DNA of 64,000 nucleotides from Brachypodium distachyon. Lineage: Eukaryota > Streptophyta > Magnoliopsida > Poales > Poaceae. Below the pieces are notes generated by a model. That model saw only the letters and a list, made by a program, of their open reading frames with translations. It was not told where the DNA came from and did not search any database. Where the stretch lies: the NCBI RefSeq assembly GCF_000005505.3, contig NC_016133.3, positions 47,333,237-47,397,236 of the forward strand, in the 5' to 3' direction. Both the position numbers and the translations under genes were made by a program. Positions 33,891 to 45,037 of this stretch are shown here, in pieces (positions within the stretch are counted from its first letter, which is position 1; the number at the start of each line of letters is the position of its first letter).

Positions 33891-34180
33891 GAAGTACCCC
33901 ACTTTATTAACTCAGAATATTAGTTGGGATACAAGAAATGTCAGGGGTGCTGAGAAGCCACAAAGGACGCCCCATAGTGAGAGTAGACGCATCCTTGGAT
34001 AGGTTATGAGAGCTAGGATGACTCCATGGAACAGATTCCGCCTTGCCTGGAACTCTCTAGCAATGGCGCTATAGGAACACAACGTACACTCCTGAAAATT
34101 ATTCACAACTCCAAGGCAGTCAGACGCAACCTGAACATGGGAAATATTCAGGTTGGCAGCCAGTGCCAGAGCCTCACAAC
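33884..34180 (-). mobile_element. LINE RNase H-domain fragment, minus strand
   Basis: The minus strand reads SILEAIACCEALALAANLNI followed by VQVASDCLGVVNNFQE, the RVT_3/RNase H-like motif of plant LINEs. The remainder and the flanks are degraded. It points away from the plus-strand LINE piece that follows. Confidence 0.65.
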
Positions 34181-34499
34181 AGGCAATAGCTTCGAGAACT
34201 TATGGAGAATTGAGTCCCTTCTAGCCATGATGCTGCGGTCGGTCGCCCGCTCGCTGTCATCTCCGCCCCATCTCTGTCTGGCCTGGCGTAGTCAACATGG
34301 GCCAAGACAAATGGGTTATCCTCCCACCAGCGAAGCCCAGACACCACTGGACAGACCAAACGAGAACGGGCCTTTTCTGTCACCGCGCTCGTGGAATCAC
34401 ACTCGCTGAGACGGCTTGCTCGCCAATGCACACGGTGGCCCAGCGGACTCGCGACACACATGTTGGTGGTCCGGCTGACTGACTTCGAATTCAACTAAC
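34181..34499. other. Junction between inverted LINE pieces
   Basis: No clear domain here; probably decayed LINE or 5' flank sequence. Confidence 0.3.
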
Positions 34500-35419
34500 C
34501 TGTGCTGCGTCCATGCCGGACCGGAAAATGTGCCTGGATGTGTGCTTGGGCTCTGTGTAAACGATTGTAAGCACGTCGGCACATTTCTTGTCATCACCAA
34601 GACCTTCGACGTTCTGCTTTTTACTTGCTGTCGAGCAAAGGAGGTATGGGACAATCTTGACCTCGGGGATGTTGTCCAACATGCTTGTGCTGTGGATCGC
34701 TCTAGTCAGATCGTCCTACAATTCCTGATGGAAGAGCATGCATCGTCTGACCTTGGTAATCTTATTGCTACAGCTTCGTGGTACTTATGGTGGGAACGAA
34801 GGCAAGGCGTTCGCGGGGAGCTTGTCCAAACCCCGGCACGCTCTGCTATTTCAATCCGTGTGATGGGTGAGAACTTTGCCCGTGCGAGGGGTAAAAAAGC
34901 AAGCATTAAGAGAGGCATGGATGGCAGAAAACACCGCAAGGGATTTTCAAGTTGAATGTGGATGCAGCGCTAGATCAAGATTCACTCGACGGTGCAATTG
35001 GAGCTGTCCTTAGGAACCATAGAGGCGAATTTGTTGCTGCAGCTAATCAGAAGATCACAGGTTGTCCAAGTGTTCCTATCGCTGAAGCAATGGCACTTCG
35101 CATGGGCCTGGAGCTTGCCAACATTGCGGATGCAACATGCTATTAGTGAATTCAGATAGTGTGGAAGTTATCGATGTCATGAACAAGGGAGGTAGATCTG
35201 CAGGTCTCGGTGCTATGACTGCTTCTACCTAGGAGTAACGTTTTGTCACTGCCCTCGGGAAGCGAATATTGTTGCTCATGAGTTATCCCAACCTACTAAA
35301 TATTCTCCCTCCCTCACCTGGATGGAAAATCCTCCTGAGAGTATTTTACCTCTTCTCCTAAATGATGTAACCATTATCGATAATGAATAAAGAGGTATTT
35401 TAATTGGTAAAAAAAAAAG
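34500..35419 (+). mobile_element. LINE 3' fragment with RNase H domain and poly(A), plus strand
   Basis: Open readings give WYLWWERRQGVRGE, then LNVDAALDQDSLDGAIGAVL and EAMALRMGLELANIADATC, the RNase H-like domain of plant LINEs. A frameshift near 35140 moves the next motif (LVNSDSVEVIDVMNKGG) to another frame. The fragment ends with AATAAA at about 35387 and an A-run at 35410-35419, the poly(A) tail. It is inactive. Confidence 0.78.
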
Positions 35420-35559
35420 ACCTCCGACGTTCCAAGAGCAAATAAAAATTCTCATAGACGTTCAATCCATACACTGATACACAAGATGGGTAGCACCTAG
35501 CTGCACTAAGATTTTTTCTAGGCGATGACGGCTGCTTCCTCTGTTCAGCGATGTCGGAA

Positions 35560-35657
35560 AATTATGGTTGTAGGCGTTCGTTCGCCGGAGCGCAAAGCTG
35601 CAGTGGCTTTTGTTGCATGTGTGATCTGGAATCTGTGGAAAGAGTGAAATTGTCGAG
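35560..35657 (+). mobile_element. Small LINE remnant cut by another insertion
   Basis: Plus-strand reading AVAFVACVIWNLWKE, a stop, then NCRVF, matches the LINE segment after the zinc-binding domain. It ends abruptly at a poly-T run that starts the next element. Confidence 0.5.
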
Positions 35658-36935
35658 TTTTTTTTCTCAAACACGCTTGGAAGCGCGTCATTTTCATTAA
35701 GAAGAAGGCGCAAATAAAGCGTGAGTAACCAAATCTTACAAGATTTACAACATATGCGATGCACCCGCCAACGACGAGGCCACAAAAGAAAAGAACACGA
35801 CCGTCCTCATCGGACGACCTAAGACGGAGCCCTAGCTAGCCTGGAGCTACAACAGCAGACCTTCAGCCAGCCTAGGATCGGAGCAGGTAAAAGAGATGCC
35901 ACCAAGCTTCAAACCACAGTGGCAAGAGACTCGCTTTGCCCAACCTCCTGTACTAAGGCAAAGAAGCAAAGCACAAGACATCAAAGGCCGCTTCACGACA
36001 GCTGCAAGACACCCCAATCTGTGACCATGACACCAAGACTGCCCCGGGCAGTTCCCCCACCAAAACGCCTAAGAAGGGAGGCCGATCTGGAAGCAGATCA
36101 TGCCCCGGTCGACAAGTAGATGAATGACCTGGTCTGAATTGGAAGAGGCAACAACCAGGGAACCGGCAGCGACCAACATCGCGCCCCAGAAGTCCAACAC
36201 CCAGAGCAGAGGATCAACTCCAGCATCGTGATACCTCACCGCCAAGAAGAGAGACTGCCATGTCACGCCGCCACACCTGAAGACTCCACGGGCAACCAAG
36301 GTAGCGCCTCCAAAGAGGGAACGACGCCAAGGCGCCACTGCCACTGCTTGGTTTGGAGCCCTGGCAAGCCGAACCTAAGGTTACCCCTAGAGCCCGAGGA
36401 TGGAGAAGGAATGGTCAGGGGCCACGATGACGCCTCCAAGGAGGTAACGGCGCCCACAAGCGTCGCCATCGTTGGCACCGGACGCTGCCGGGCAGGGAGT
36501 TCGCCCCTCCCTTAACCACCGACCCCCGAGACCCAAGTAAAACGGCGAGGCGGAGGCAGGGAAGCAGCAGACCACCGGAGATCACCACTACCGCAGGGAA
36601 GCAAGAATCAAACTGTCGGTAGCAAGGCAGAGGAGGCGCCTGCAGATCCCGACTCGAAGGGCGGCGCCAGAGCAGCCTTGGCGCAGGCCTGCCGCCAGGC
36701 GCGACCGATCGCTCGTTGCGTCGCACGCCTTCACGCTGCCATCGACAGGAGGAGCAGTGGCGCCAGACCCCGCGGGAGGAGGAGGAGCCCCAACGCCAGC
36801 AGAAGGAAGAGTAAGGGAGTTTCCACCGGCAACGACGGTGAGGGGGAAGGATGGGGTGGCGGCTGCGCTAGGGTTAGGGTTAGGGGGTCGCCCCGTGAGT
36901 CGCCAGAGGCCATTCATGAGACGGGAGAGGGGGGG
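35658..36935 (-). mobile_element. GC-rich LINE-derived, non-autonomous retroelement
   Basis: The minus-strand 3' end reads as CTTCTTAATGAAAATGACGC followed by TTGAGAAAAAAAA, the tail of many grass LINEs. The body (35760-36850) is GC-rich with repeated CGCCTCCAA(A/G)GAGG-type blocks and no reverse transcriptase. The minus-strand 5' portion (36935-36850) includes a CCCTAACCCTAACCCTAG leader. This looks like a LINE 5' leader joined to its 3' tail with ORFs lost. Ends are approximate. Confidence 0.55.
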
Positions 36936-37888
36936 GGAGAAGCTGACAGAGCGATGCTTAAGGAAATCATTGAGGGACCGTCCGCTTATGCCCGATGCCC
37001 ACAAAACCACAGGGATTGGCAGAGATTTTAGTTCATTTTCCCTCTAATCCCTCCCAATCCCCCTCAATCCAAAGGGGAAATCATGAAAACGAACAAACCC
37101 TGAGGGCCTGTTCGGTTACTCCCATCCTGGTGGGGTTTGGGAGGCATCAATCCCATTTTAGTTCAAGTTCCCTCAAATCTCTCTCAATCGCTGCAGGGAA
37201 TTTCATAACCGAACAACGCCTGAGGGGGCAATGGAGAGTTTTTATTCTGCGAGGGGATTGTAATCCTTTTTTTGTACAGCCGAGCTATGTAGGTTGGCAT
37301 CGATTTTTCTTTGCTTTTCCTGTTCTTTTTGTTTTCTCTGTTGATTCTTAGGCACATGTAACTGTTTCAGACTGGTTTTCCCTCTTCTTTAATGAATCGG
37401 CAGAACACCTGTCTTAGCCCGTCAAAAATAAGATAGAGCACCACAAATGACAAAAGCAAACACATAAGACGCAAGGGGCGAGCTAAGAACTTCATGGCGC
37501 CATCTTGGTATATAGAGCAGATTAGTAGGAACCTCCCGGTACTTGTGAAGAACAAAAATGCATCTTAATTAATAATTTGTATATGCCCACTTGCAGGCCC
37601 CTGAACTTTGTACAAGCCCCTGAAATTGTTGAGGCAGTTCAAGGCGATTGCAACACTATTCCAGATTAACGGAATCCTCCCCAAAAGAGAGAGTAACAAG
37701 GTATGAAAAGATGACAGATGTTCATAAAACCTGGATACTTGATCGAAGGTCTCTGATGCTCTATTAATTAAAGCAATCACCACTTCTTTCTGATAGTCGT
37801 CCACCGCTTGGGGCCTAGGCTACGTGCACATAGGCAAGCGCCTAATGACTAATTGAACCCCAGACCTTCTTATTCGCTGCCAATTTCA
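36936..37888. other. Spacer with small MITE copies; F-box 3' flank
   Basis: 37005-37105 and 37104-37225 carry two related GTTCGGTTA-type ends. From 37370 to 37888 the minus strand is downstream of the F-box pseudogene. Short minus-strand frames there have no recognised domain. Confidence 0.4.
37104..37225. mobile_element. Small hAT-like MITE-type element
   Basis: The left end GGCCTGTTCGGTTA pairs with the right end TAACCGAACAACGCC. A related truncated copy lies directly to the left (about 37005-37103). Boundaries and target duplication are uncertain. Confidence 0.5.
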
Positions 37889-39033
37889 TCAGATTAACCA
37901 CACGGGCGTAGGCCAGTTGGACCAAAGCTGAGGAGAAACAAGATTCTCCCTTCTATTATTACCCAAGTCTAGAACTCCTATATCACGACGATTATTCTTC
38001 CTGCATGCTTGGTATTGATCATCATCAGTAAAATAGGCATGATTTGCATTGAGAGACGGATATTCTTCAGTGTTGAGACAAAGTGATTGGCCAAGCCCAA
38101 GAAACAACACGTGGTCATGCAAGAAGTTGATTTCCACAAGCCTTTTTACATCAGTGTCAACTTTATACATCTTAATTTGCTCGGTATTCACCACAAGTGT
38201 GGCAGGATCAGCATCAGGATCATGATCCTCAAAGTCAAAGTCTTTTGCACGCCAAACAAGTAAAAGATCACCCCATGGAGCTTGAACAATGTACATGCTC
38301 TCACAATCAAAATCGTGTGGCGTTCCCATGATAATCTTTGTTGTGACAGCAGGGCCACTAAGATCGAAGGCATGGATTTCTCCAGATAAAGATACTGCAT
38401 ACAACAGCCCATCCTTGTAGGTGCAGTCCTCATAGCCAGATGTGTGTGGTGGCAGCCGGGTCCACTTCTCATCCCTACTCTTGCAAACGAGAGCTGAGAG
38501 GCTAGGCGGTGGATGAGCACCACGATGAAGCTTCCTGTAGATGTATCAAAAAACACAAAAGCCTTGCGGTGGAACAATACCGGCAGGAAACCAAGATCAC
38601 GTGTGCGGAGAACCTGATTAGCCGTGCGTCTCGAGTATTCATACGAGTGGACAGAAGGGAGAGCTATCTGCTCTCCGGTGATGGGATTGAGAAGGTGCAT
38701 TTCAATTTCAGATCTCTCATCGACAGTGACCAACCAGCCAACTGTAGACCCAATCAGGAACCTACTGCGTATAGGTGGCTCTGGGAGAGTTAACTTGTAA
38801 ACCCTCTTCTCCAGGAGGCTGTAGAGGCATGCCACACTCTCACCAGCAGATTCAGAAGTGAACAGCAAGCAAGGTATCTAGGGCTTTTTGTAGTAGTTCC
38901 CAAGGTTGTGCAGGCTGGTGTAGGCCGAGCGCCATGAATGGCAGACAGATCCGGCACGTATGAGATCAGGGATCTCAAGGGTGGCAAAGATGTCCATCAA
39001 TATGTCCTCTGGCAGCTCCGACAACATGTCCAT
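37889..39033 (-). pseudogene. DUF295-type F-box protein, pseudogene
   Basis: Minus-strand reading from ATG at 39033: MDMLSELPEDILMDIFATLE is an F-box start, followed by RAGSVCHSWRSAY. A DUF295 domain follows (IGSTVGWLVTVDERSEIEMH, LNPITGEQIALPSV). A TAG at 38878-38880 interrupts the frame just after KKP, where the family normally has a glutamine-type codon (KP-Q-IPCLLF). A single-base loss near 38473-38476 shifts the frame between SQLSFARVG and DEKWTRLPPH. The C-terminal part (37889-38404) is again well conserved and ends SNWPTPVWLI. Intact proteins of this family are SCF-type F-box candidates that expand rapidly in grasses. Two independent lesions make this a pseudogene unless the sequence has errors. 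Confidence 0.88.
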
Positions 39034-39755
39034 CTTTTTGAAATTTCTTCAGCAAATTGTGAGGGAGGTCTACCAGCTTGGGCAGAATTCTGAAGACTAG
39101 AAAGGAATTCGAATTGCTTCTACGGAATACTTGCAAGTACAATCTTGGATGGAAGACAAAGAGGATAGGCGGGGCTTCCGACTATACTTATACTACTCCG
39201 ATCACAAGCCGAGGCCTCGCCCTAATTGGGAAAGGTAAAGCTAATCGGAATTCGAGAGCAACTCCACCGGGGGCGCCGTCGGAGGAGAGGATGGGACTCG
39301 ATCTGAATTCTGACGTTGGGAGAAGTTGATGGTGGTTGGCTGCCGTGAAATCAGACGCCGGAAATCAGGAAGATGAGTGGAGAGAGAGGGAAAGAATAAT
39401 CGATCGGGGGAGATGAAAATCTGGAAGATGTTAGATGAGTATGGTAGGTACTTTATTTTTATGCTCTGAATTTATAAAATACTATCTTTTTCATCAAGAA
39501 ATAAAGGTCAAATCTCAAATTTGATTTTTTTAAATAATTGTAAGACCATTTAACCTTTTGAGTTAACTGGTTATTTTCCCTCTTGCATACCTGGCGTAAC
39601 TATGATACGTGATAATATTAATCTGTTTTCTTTTTTAAACTTTCGGTCCTGGTGCCTGTTGTAAGATTATGTTGGTGGTCTTTTTTTTATGGGAAATCGA
39701 CGGGGAGCGCCCACGGTTTAAAAAGAAAATTAACAAGTTTGGTCGTTCTGTTGTA
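39034..39755. other. 5' flank of the F-box pseudogene and spacer
   Basis: Former promoter and 5' leader, then an AT-rich spacer. No other gene is supported. Confidence 0.4.
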
Positions 39756-39961
39756 CTCCTTCCGACCCATATTACTTGTCGCAGATTTAAAAAAGTCCCT
39801 CCGACACATATTACCATGGACGGAGACAAGGGGGGGGGGGGAGGGGGGGCTTTGCCCCCATAAAAAATTTGTTTTTGTTTAATATGCACTAATTAGCTCA
39901 TTAAGAAGCAGATTTATTACAAAGTAGCACTGAATCAACGACACGTAATATGGGTCGAAGA
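39756..39961. mobile_element. Stowaway-like MITE with an interior poly-G tract
   Basis: The TIRs CTCCTTCCGACCCATATTAC and CGTAATATGGGTCGAAG are clear inverted partners. Inside are a second similar motif (CCCTCCGACACATATTAC) and a G-tract at about 39828-39847. TA flanks the left end. Confidence 0.7.
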
Positions 39962-40219
39962 TAATACCTTATTTGCTTGGTTCAAGGGAAACCTTTTGTT
40001 TCAATAAATTTGCTTTCATGTCATCGCATATTTCGTTTTGTATCTGTCTCCTGCTTCCATATTCGTTTAAATGCTTCTCCCAGAAATAGAAAAACAACAC
40101 AATATGGTTTCAAACTTGAGACCATAGTTTCTTCCGTATTTCCTACTTAATTCCGTTCTTTTTTGTTATGTTTTCAACACCGCGAGTCCATGATTTGTTG
40201 ACAACAACGTTGTACACTA
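39962..40219. other. AT-rich spacer
   Basis: Nothing recognised. Confidence 0.35.
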
Positions 40220-40437
40220 TTTTCTCTGTTTTAAAATATAGGCTGTATAACTTTTGTCGACTGTCAAATTTTCTAAATTTTGACCGAGTTTATATAAAGA
40301 ATGTTAATAACATATATAGTGTCAAATCAAAATATTACGAAAATATATTTCACAATGAATCTGCTTCATTTGGCATTTCAGATGTCCATATTTTTCTATG
40401 AGGTTAGTCAAATTTTAGAAAGTTTATCAAGTAGGAG
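40220..40437. mobile_element. Degenerate Stowaway-type MITE
   Basis: The left end TTTCTCTGTTTTAAAATATA and the right end AAGTAGGAG with TA flanks, plus internal ATTACGAAAATATATTTCAC, fit the long Stowaway family also seen at 61608. It lies near the 3' end of the PSI gene. Confidence 0.6.
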
Positions 40438-40588
40438 TACAAGCCATCAACAAAAAGCATATTACTAGTGTAATTCGTTTTCAAAACATTATACTATGCT
40501 AGTACTACAATTAACAGTTCCAAAAACCAATATACAATCCGCTTCCCAAAAAACAAAAATACAATTCACGGCGGCGAGACGTGTGATT

Positions 40589-43500
40589 TCACCATTGTTT
40601 TTTAACGCCGTCCGCCGCCGCTCTACCACGGACCGCGCCCGGCCCCCGCGCCTCGATGCCGTCGATGTCGAATCCAACGACGGCGGGAGCCGCAGCGCGG
40701 GGCCTCCTCGCCAGCGGGAACATGGAGTGGTTGCTGCTCTTGCTCAGCCTGTCGTCCTTGTTCAGCGCCGCATCCGCCGCCCGCTTCGACGACGACGACG
40801 ACAGCTCCTGGCTCTTGCTCTTCCCTGGTGGCCGCCATTGGCGCCGCCGCATGTACACCTCCGCAAGCATCTCCCGGTCCTCGCTGGTGAGCAGGGCCGT
40901 CTTGCTGGGCGGGCTCGGAGAGCGGGTGGGGGATCTGCCGCTCCTCCTGCTCGGCGACCTGCCTCCGGCTCCAGGGCTGCAGCCGCCGTTGTTGTAGCTG
41001 ATGAGCCGGTGGAGCCACACCACCAGGTCCAGGATGCACGCCTCCGCCTTTGCCATGGACGCGTGGTGGAGCGTCTCGATCTTGAGCGCCTCCGGTTGCA
41101 CGGCCGCCCTCCGCATCAGATCGTTCCTGGAAATAGTCGGTGGGATGAACGAAACCCAGATGAGAAGAATTCTCGTGAATGATCAAGGAATGGCAAACAG
41201 GGGAACGAACTGATTGATGAGCGGCATCTTTGTCTCTCTCACCCTGTGTTTGCCCACTCGCCGACCCATCCGAATCCATGGTGTGCTCTGCATCAAGTAA
41301 ATTGACACAATAATGAACAATAGATCAGTCAATACCTGGAGTCTGGAGAAGAACCAGCATCTGGATGTTCTGAAGTTAAATGGTCTTCCCGTCAAAAAAG
41401 AAGAAGTTAAATGGTCAGAATTGAGATACCTGGTTGTGTTGTTAGCGACAGGGACGATCCATTGCAGTGTTTTCTCCATGGAGGATCTGGTTTGGGTGAT
41501 CGGAACCTAGCAAGGAAAAAGGAAATGCAAATTTGTTTACAAAATGAATTCCGGGATGGAACGTGAATTTATATGTATGGGACCATGTTTTATACCTCCT
41601 GAAACTCTGAGCAAGTTTGCAGTCGTATTCGGAGAGCAGACTTAACATTTGGAGGTAACCCTTGATAGAGCGCGTCTCGTGTACTTTGTGGAGGAACAGA
41701 GCTTCGGGAAACCTTAGATGACAGCAAAAATCAGTAAGTGTCCGATCCCAAGACTGTTCAACTCTAGCAAGGTTTTCTGGTCAACCTTTATCTATACCTG
41801 GACAAACCCCGGGCCGGGCTTCGTAAAAGCCCGACGGTCAAACCTGAAGCCCGGCCCGGCCCAAAACCCCAGAAATAGGCCATTTAAGCATTAAAATAAT
41901 TATTTTCGGAATAAATAAATGATTTTATACCTATTTTTTCCCTAAAAATACCCGGTTTTAATCATTTCGGGCTTTCGGGCCGGGCTTGGGACTGGAAAGG
42001 GAGGCCCGAGCCCAGCCAGGGATGTCGGGCCGGGCCGGGCCTCCCATGCCCATGTATACCTTTGTCATATACAGTACTCAATTACTCATGTTTGTGTCTT
42101 ATTTCTGAAAAATATATATTACTCCATTCATTCCGAACTATTGACTTGGGTGTTTATCAAGATTTAACTTTAACCAATAATATGTCCAATCATAAAGATC
42201 AGTTCGTAGAAGAAATAAAGGGATCGCAAAAGATATGTCAATAACGGAATAACCTGATGAAACTTACGATATTGTCAATCTGCGAAACGATATTTGCATA
42301 GTGCAGCGACAGGCCAGCCGACCCTAACGTCTGATGGCTCTCGGAAGATCCATTCAATGGTACAGCTCCATCTACAGGAACCGAAAAAACATTATATAAA
42401 TCCATACTAACAGGGCGATTACTATTGTAAGTTGATAAATACTGGTAGAAGTGAGCAACTAGGCAATACCACAATACCCAAAAGCATCTCGAATCTCAAC
42501 GTGTAAGTAATGGACAATATCTACGAGCTTCTCCATCACCTGCAATTGTTAAAAAAGGGGGAGGCAGAATTGGATGATTCAGATTACCAATTAAGCACAC
42601 ATTGACTGGCAAGTTAAGCCTATCTATATAATTCAAACTAGAGATTTTAAACCTCCTATAGTTGTCACGGAGTAGTAATAGTTACCTAATTTTGAAAAGA
42701 TTCATCCTTTTTATCCCATGTTTCATCCATTTAACGTTTTTTTTTTCAACCATGCCCATGCGACTGCAGTCTCTCGGATGCCACAACGTACACAATATAA
42801 ACCACAACGGTATAAAAATCAAATCTAAAAAAATATGTACCTTCAGTTACAAATTGATGGGTACATGTTCTTTAAAATGCGTTGGATTATAATGTCTATA
42901 CAGTATTTAATAAAAATATATTTGCAACTATGATATTGAATTTAAGGTAATTTTAAAATTCTTGAAGTAAATTAACTGCCGTTCTATCCTTTATCCACCG
43001 TAAAGTCCCTAGGCCCTGTTTGGATGAGGGGTATTTACCGGTAAAGTTTTGCATTTATTTCATATTTGAACTAAATACCAAAGCTCAAACAAAAAATACC
43101 TGAATCCAAACAGGGCCCTAATAGTAGGTTTACATCAATTGTTAAGATGACTTGGATGATGATGTGGATGAATTGTTAAACTAGATGATGATGCTCCGCG
43201 CATTGCTACGAAACATTGTTCAGAAGAAGTCATTAGACCGAAGAGAGAAGGGATGTGCGAAGAGGCAAAAAAAGAAGAAAAGATGATAATTAGTGTCACC
43301 GAGAAAATACTTAGTGAGGAGTAAGTGAGTAGGTACATAGGATGGTAAATAGTGGAATAAAGCTCATGAGTGGAGTAAAAAGAGCAAATAGTTTTTGATC
43401 GGGTCATTATGGACACTCTGACAACTAGAGAACAAAAGGGTAATATTTAAGCAACATTGTGGTATAAGTTACTTACATCTTCGAGTATCTTATTCCAAAG

Positions 43501-45037
43501 AGATTTTTTCTTCAAATTATGTACATACTTCCTTTGGCTCTTCAATTCTTGTCTTATGATCTGAATGGTGTCCCCTGATCATTCATTGCACCCAACCATG
43601 AGTTGTATTGGGAAAAAAGCACTGGTTTTATTGAATAGGATCTCAAGCTACTGGGGGAGGAGATATAAATGATGACAGATATACCTCTTTCAGATACAAT
43701 TGATCTTTTCTCTTCCTCCAATTTACGGCGATAATCTTGCTCGAACCTATCGAGTGCATGCAATTCATGGTAGAGATCCTATGAGAGAGAAACAAAATTG
43801 AAGTTGCAACTGAATTAGGGATTCAGGAAGGCAAGGGTGGATATAGTTTGGAAGATGTCTAAACAGATCGTGATTGATGCACACATTAACTCAGTTTTCC
43901 ATTCATCCCAACAACTGAGTAGTACATAGGAGTATTTCGGGGTGCAGCAATGTACTCACAGCCGTGTGCCGAACAAGTGTCATCAACTGCTGCATCTCTG
44001 CTTTGGCTGTTTCTTTCAAGTTCGGCTGGGGTGCAATCTCCGATTCTAGCCTGGCAACAGAAACAAGACCAAAGCCGGTGAGATCATCAAACATCAACAC
44101 CAACCACCAAGACATGCAGTGCAGAAGAGTGGAGAAGGACTACTTGCAGAAGTATCGATCAAGGTTGTGCCACTGGGGATCCTTGCAACGGTTGCCAAAC
44201 CTGACCACCTCCCGCGAGAACACTCCCAGCTCTTGCCTGATGAAAGGGGAAATCAAACCAGGACTTGAAGCTTCCCCTTTTCATTTCGAAAACATGCAGG
44301 AAAGCTGCACTATGGAACTCATGATGTGAGACCTTTTGTCTGCCGCGGCGATCCTCGTAAGCTCACCCATGTCGGCGGAGACCAGGCGCTGCACGCCTTC
44401 CGACCGGAGCACGGTCTCCTTGAGATGCTTGAGGTTCTCCGTGGACAGGGACTGCATGAGGCTCATGCCCTTGACGACCGTGTTGGCGACCTCGAAGGCG
44501 AGGATCGACACCCGGTTCCCCTTCACCGCCGCCCCGGTCGCAAACCCGCTGCCTCCTCCGGGACTCAGGCTGGACATGCTGCTGCTCAGCGTGTCCAAGA
44601 CCTGCACTGCCGAGGTGCTCGCTCTGCCGAACACTGAAGCTCTGTCTGAAACCTGCAACAGCAGAAACAGAGAAAAGAATCATCACGCAATGTGAGAAGA
44701 TCACACCGACATGCACGGTGGGGGTGGGCTGAAAATTCAGACTTGCCTTGCCGGAGGTGCTTTGCCTGGGCTTCCCACCGGCCTTCTTGTGCTTCTCTGA
44801 CGAGGCACGGGTCAAGTGCGACTCCTTGGGGATTGATCGGCTGGTGCACGGGGGCGAGCCATTCTCGGAGAAGCTGGCCGTCTCCTCTACCGGCGCGGTC
44901 TTGTTCTTGCCCTGTGCCTTGCCGGCGGCCGAGAAGGCCTTGAACTCCTGCTCCACCACGAACCCGGAGAAGGCCCGGAACGAGAGCTCCGCGGGCGACC
45001 TGTCCCCGGCGATCCCTGCCGAGCACACGCCGCCCAT
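40589..45037 (-). CDS. PSK SIMULATOR-like protein, DUF3475/DUF668 (645 aa, 12 exons)
   Basis: Homologue of the PSK SIMULATOR (PSI) proteins that promote vegetative growth in Arabidopsis; the biochemical function is unknown. Exons on the minus strand: 44747-45037, 44333-44652, 44144-44236, 43960-44050, 43685-43778, 43477-43574, 42470-42539, 42268-42371, 41596-41712, 41430-41506, 41243-41287, 40589-41126. Phases close to 1938 nt. The N-terminus MGGVCS fits an N-myristoylation signal (Gly2, Ser6). DUF3475 starts near residue 143 (NRVSILAFEVANTVVKG). DUF668 includes GLSLHYANIVSQIDNI (about 368-383). The C-terminus is Ser/Arg/Pro-rich. The first intron uses a GC donor (AAG|GCAAGT). A 5' UTR acceptor (TTGCAG) near 45074 suggests a further leader intron. 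Intron 8 hosts an hAT-like MITE and intron 6 a Tourist MITE. No lesion is seen. Confidence 0.93.
41800..42054. mobile_element. hAT-like MITE in PSI intron 8 (255 bp)
   Basis: Flanked by TATACCT on both sides (41793-41799 and 42055-42061), which is 7 of the 8 bp expected for hAT. Long GC-rich subterminal inverted repeats of the CCCGGGCCGGGC/GGGCCGGGCCGGGCC type enclose an AT-rich core. It is non-coding. Confidence 0.72.
43012..43117. mobile_element. Tourist MITE in PSI intron 6 (106 bp)
   Basis: Perfect 14-bp TIRs GGCCCTGTTTGGAT and ATCCAAACAGGGCC. A CTA trinucleotide duplication (43009-43011, 43118-43120) is a variant of the Harbinger TTA/TAA target. It lies between exons 6 and 7 of the PSI gene. 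Confidence 0.85.

Noticed and set aside
33349..34002. 217-codon frame with internal protein repeats
   Set aside because: It arises because the 222-bp tandem repeat has a period divisible by three and ends in LINE sequence; phenylalanine/serine runs come from poly-T.
36869..36890. Telomere-like AGGGTTAGGGTTAGGG
   Set aside because: Only about three units with the TTAGGG rather than plant TTTAGGG spacing, located in a retroelement leader; not an interstitial telomere.
40496..41279. Long frames on both strands over the last PSI exon
   Set aside because: Composition effect of the GC-rich exon; the PSI frame joins eleven upstream exons in phase.
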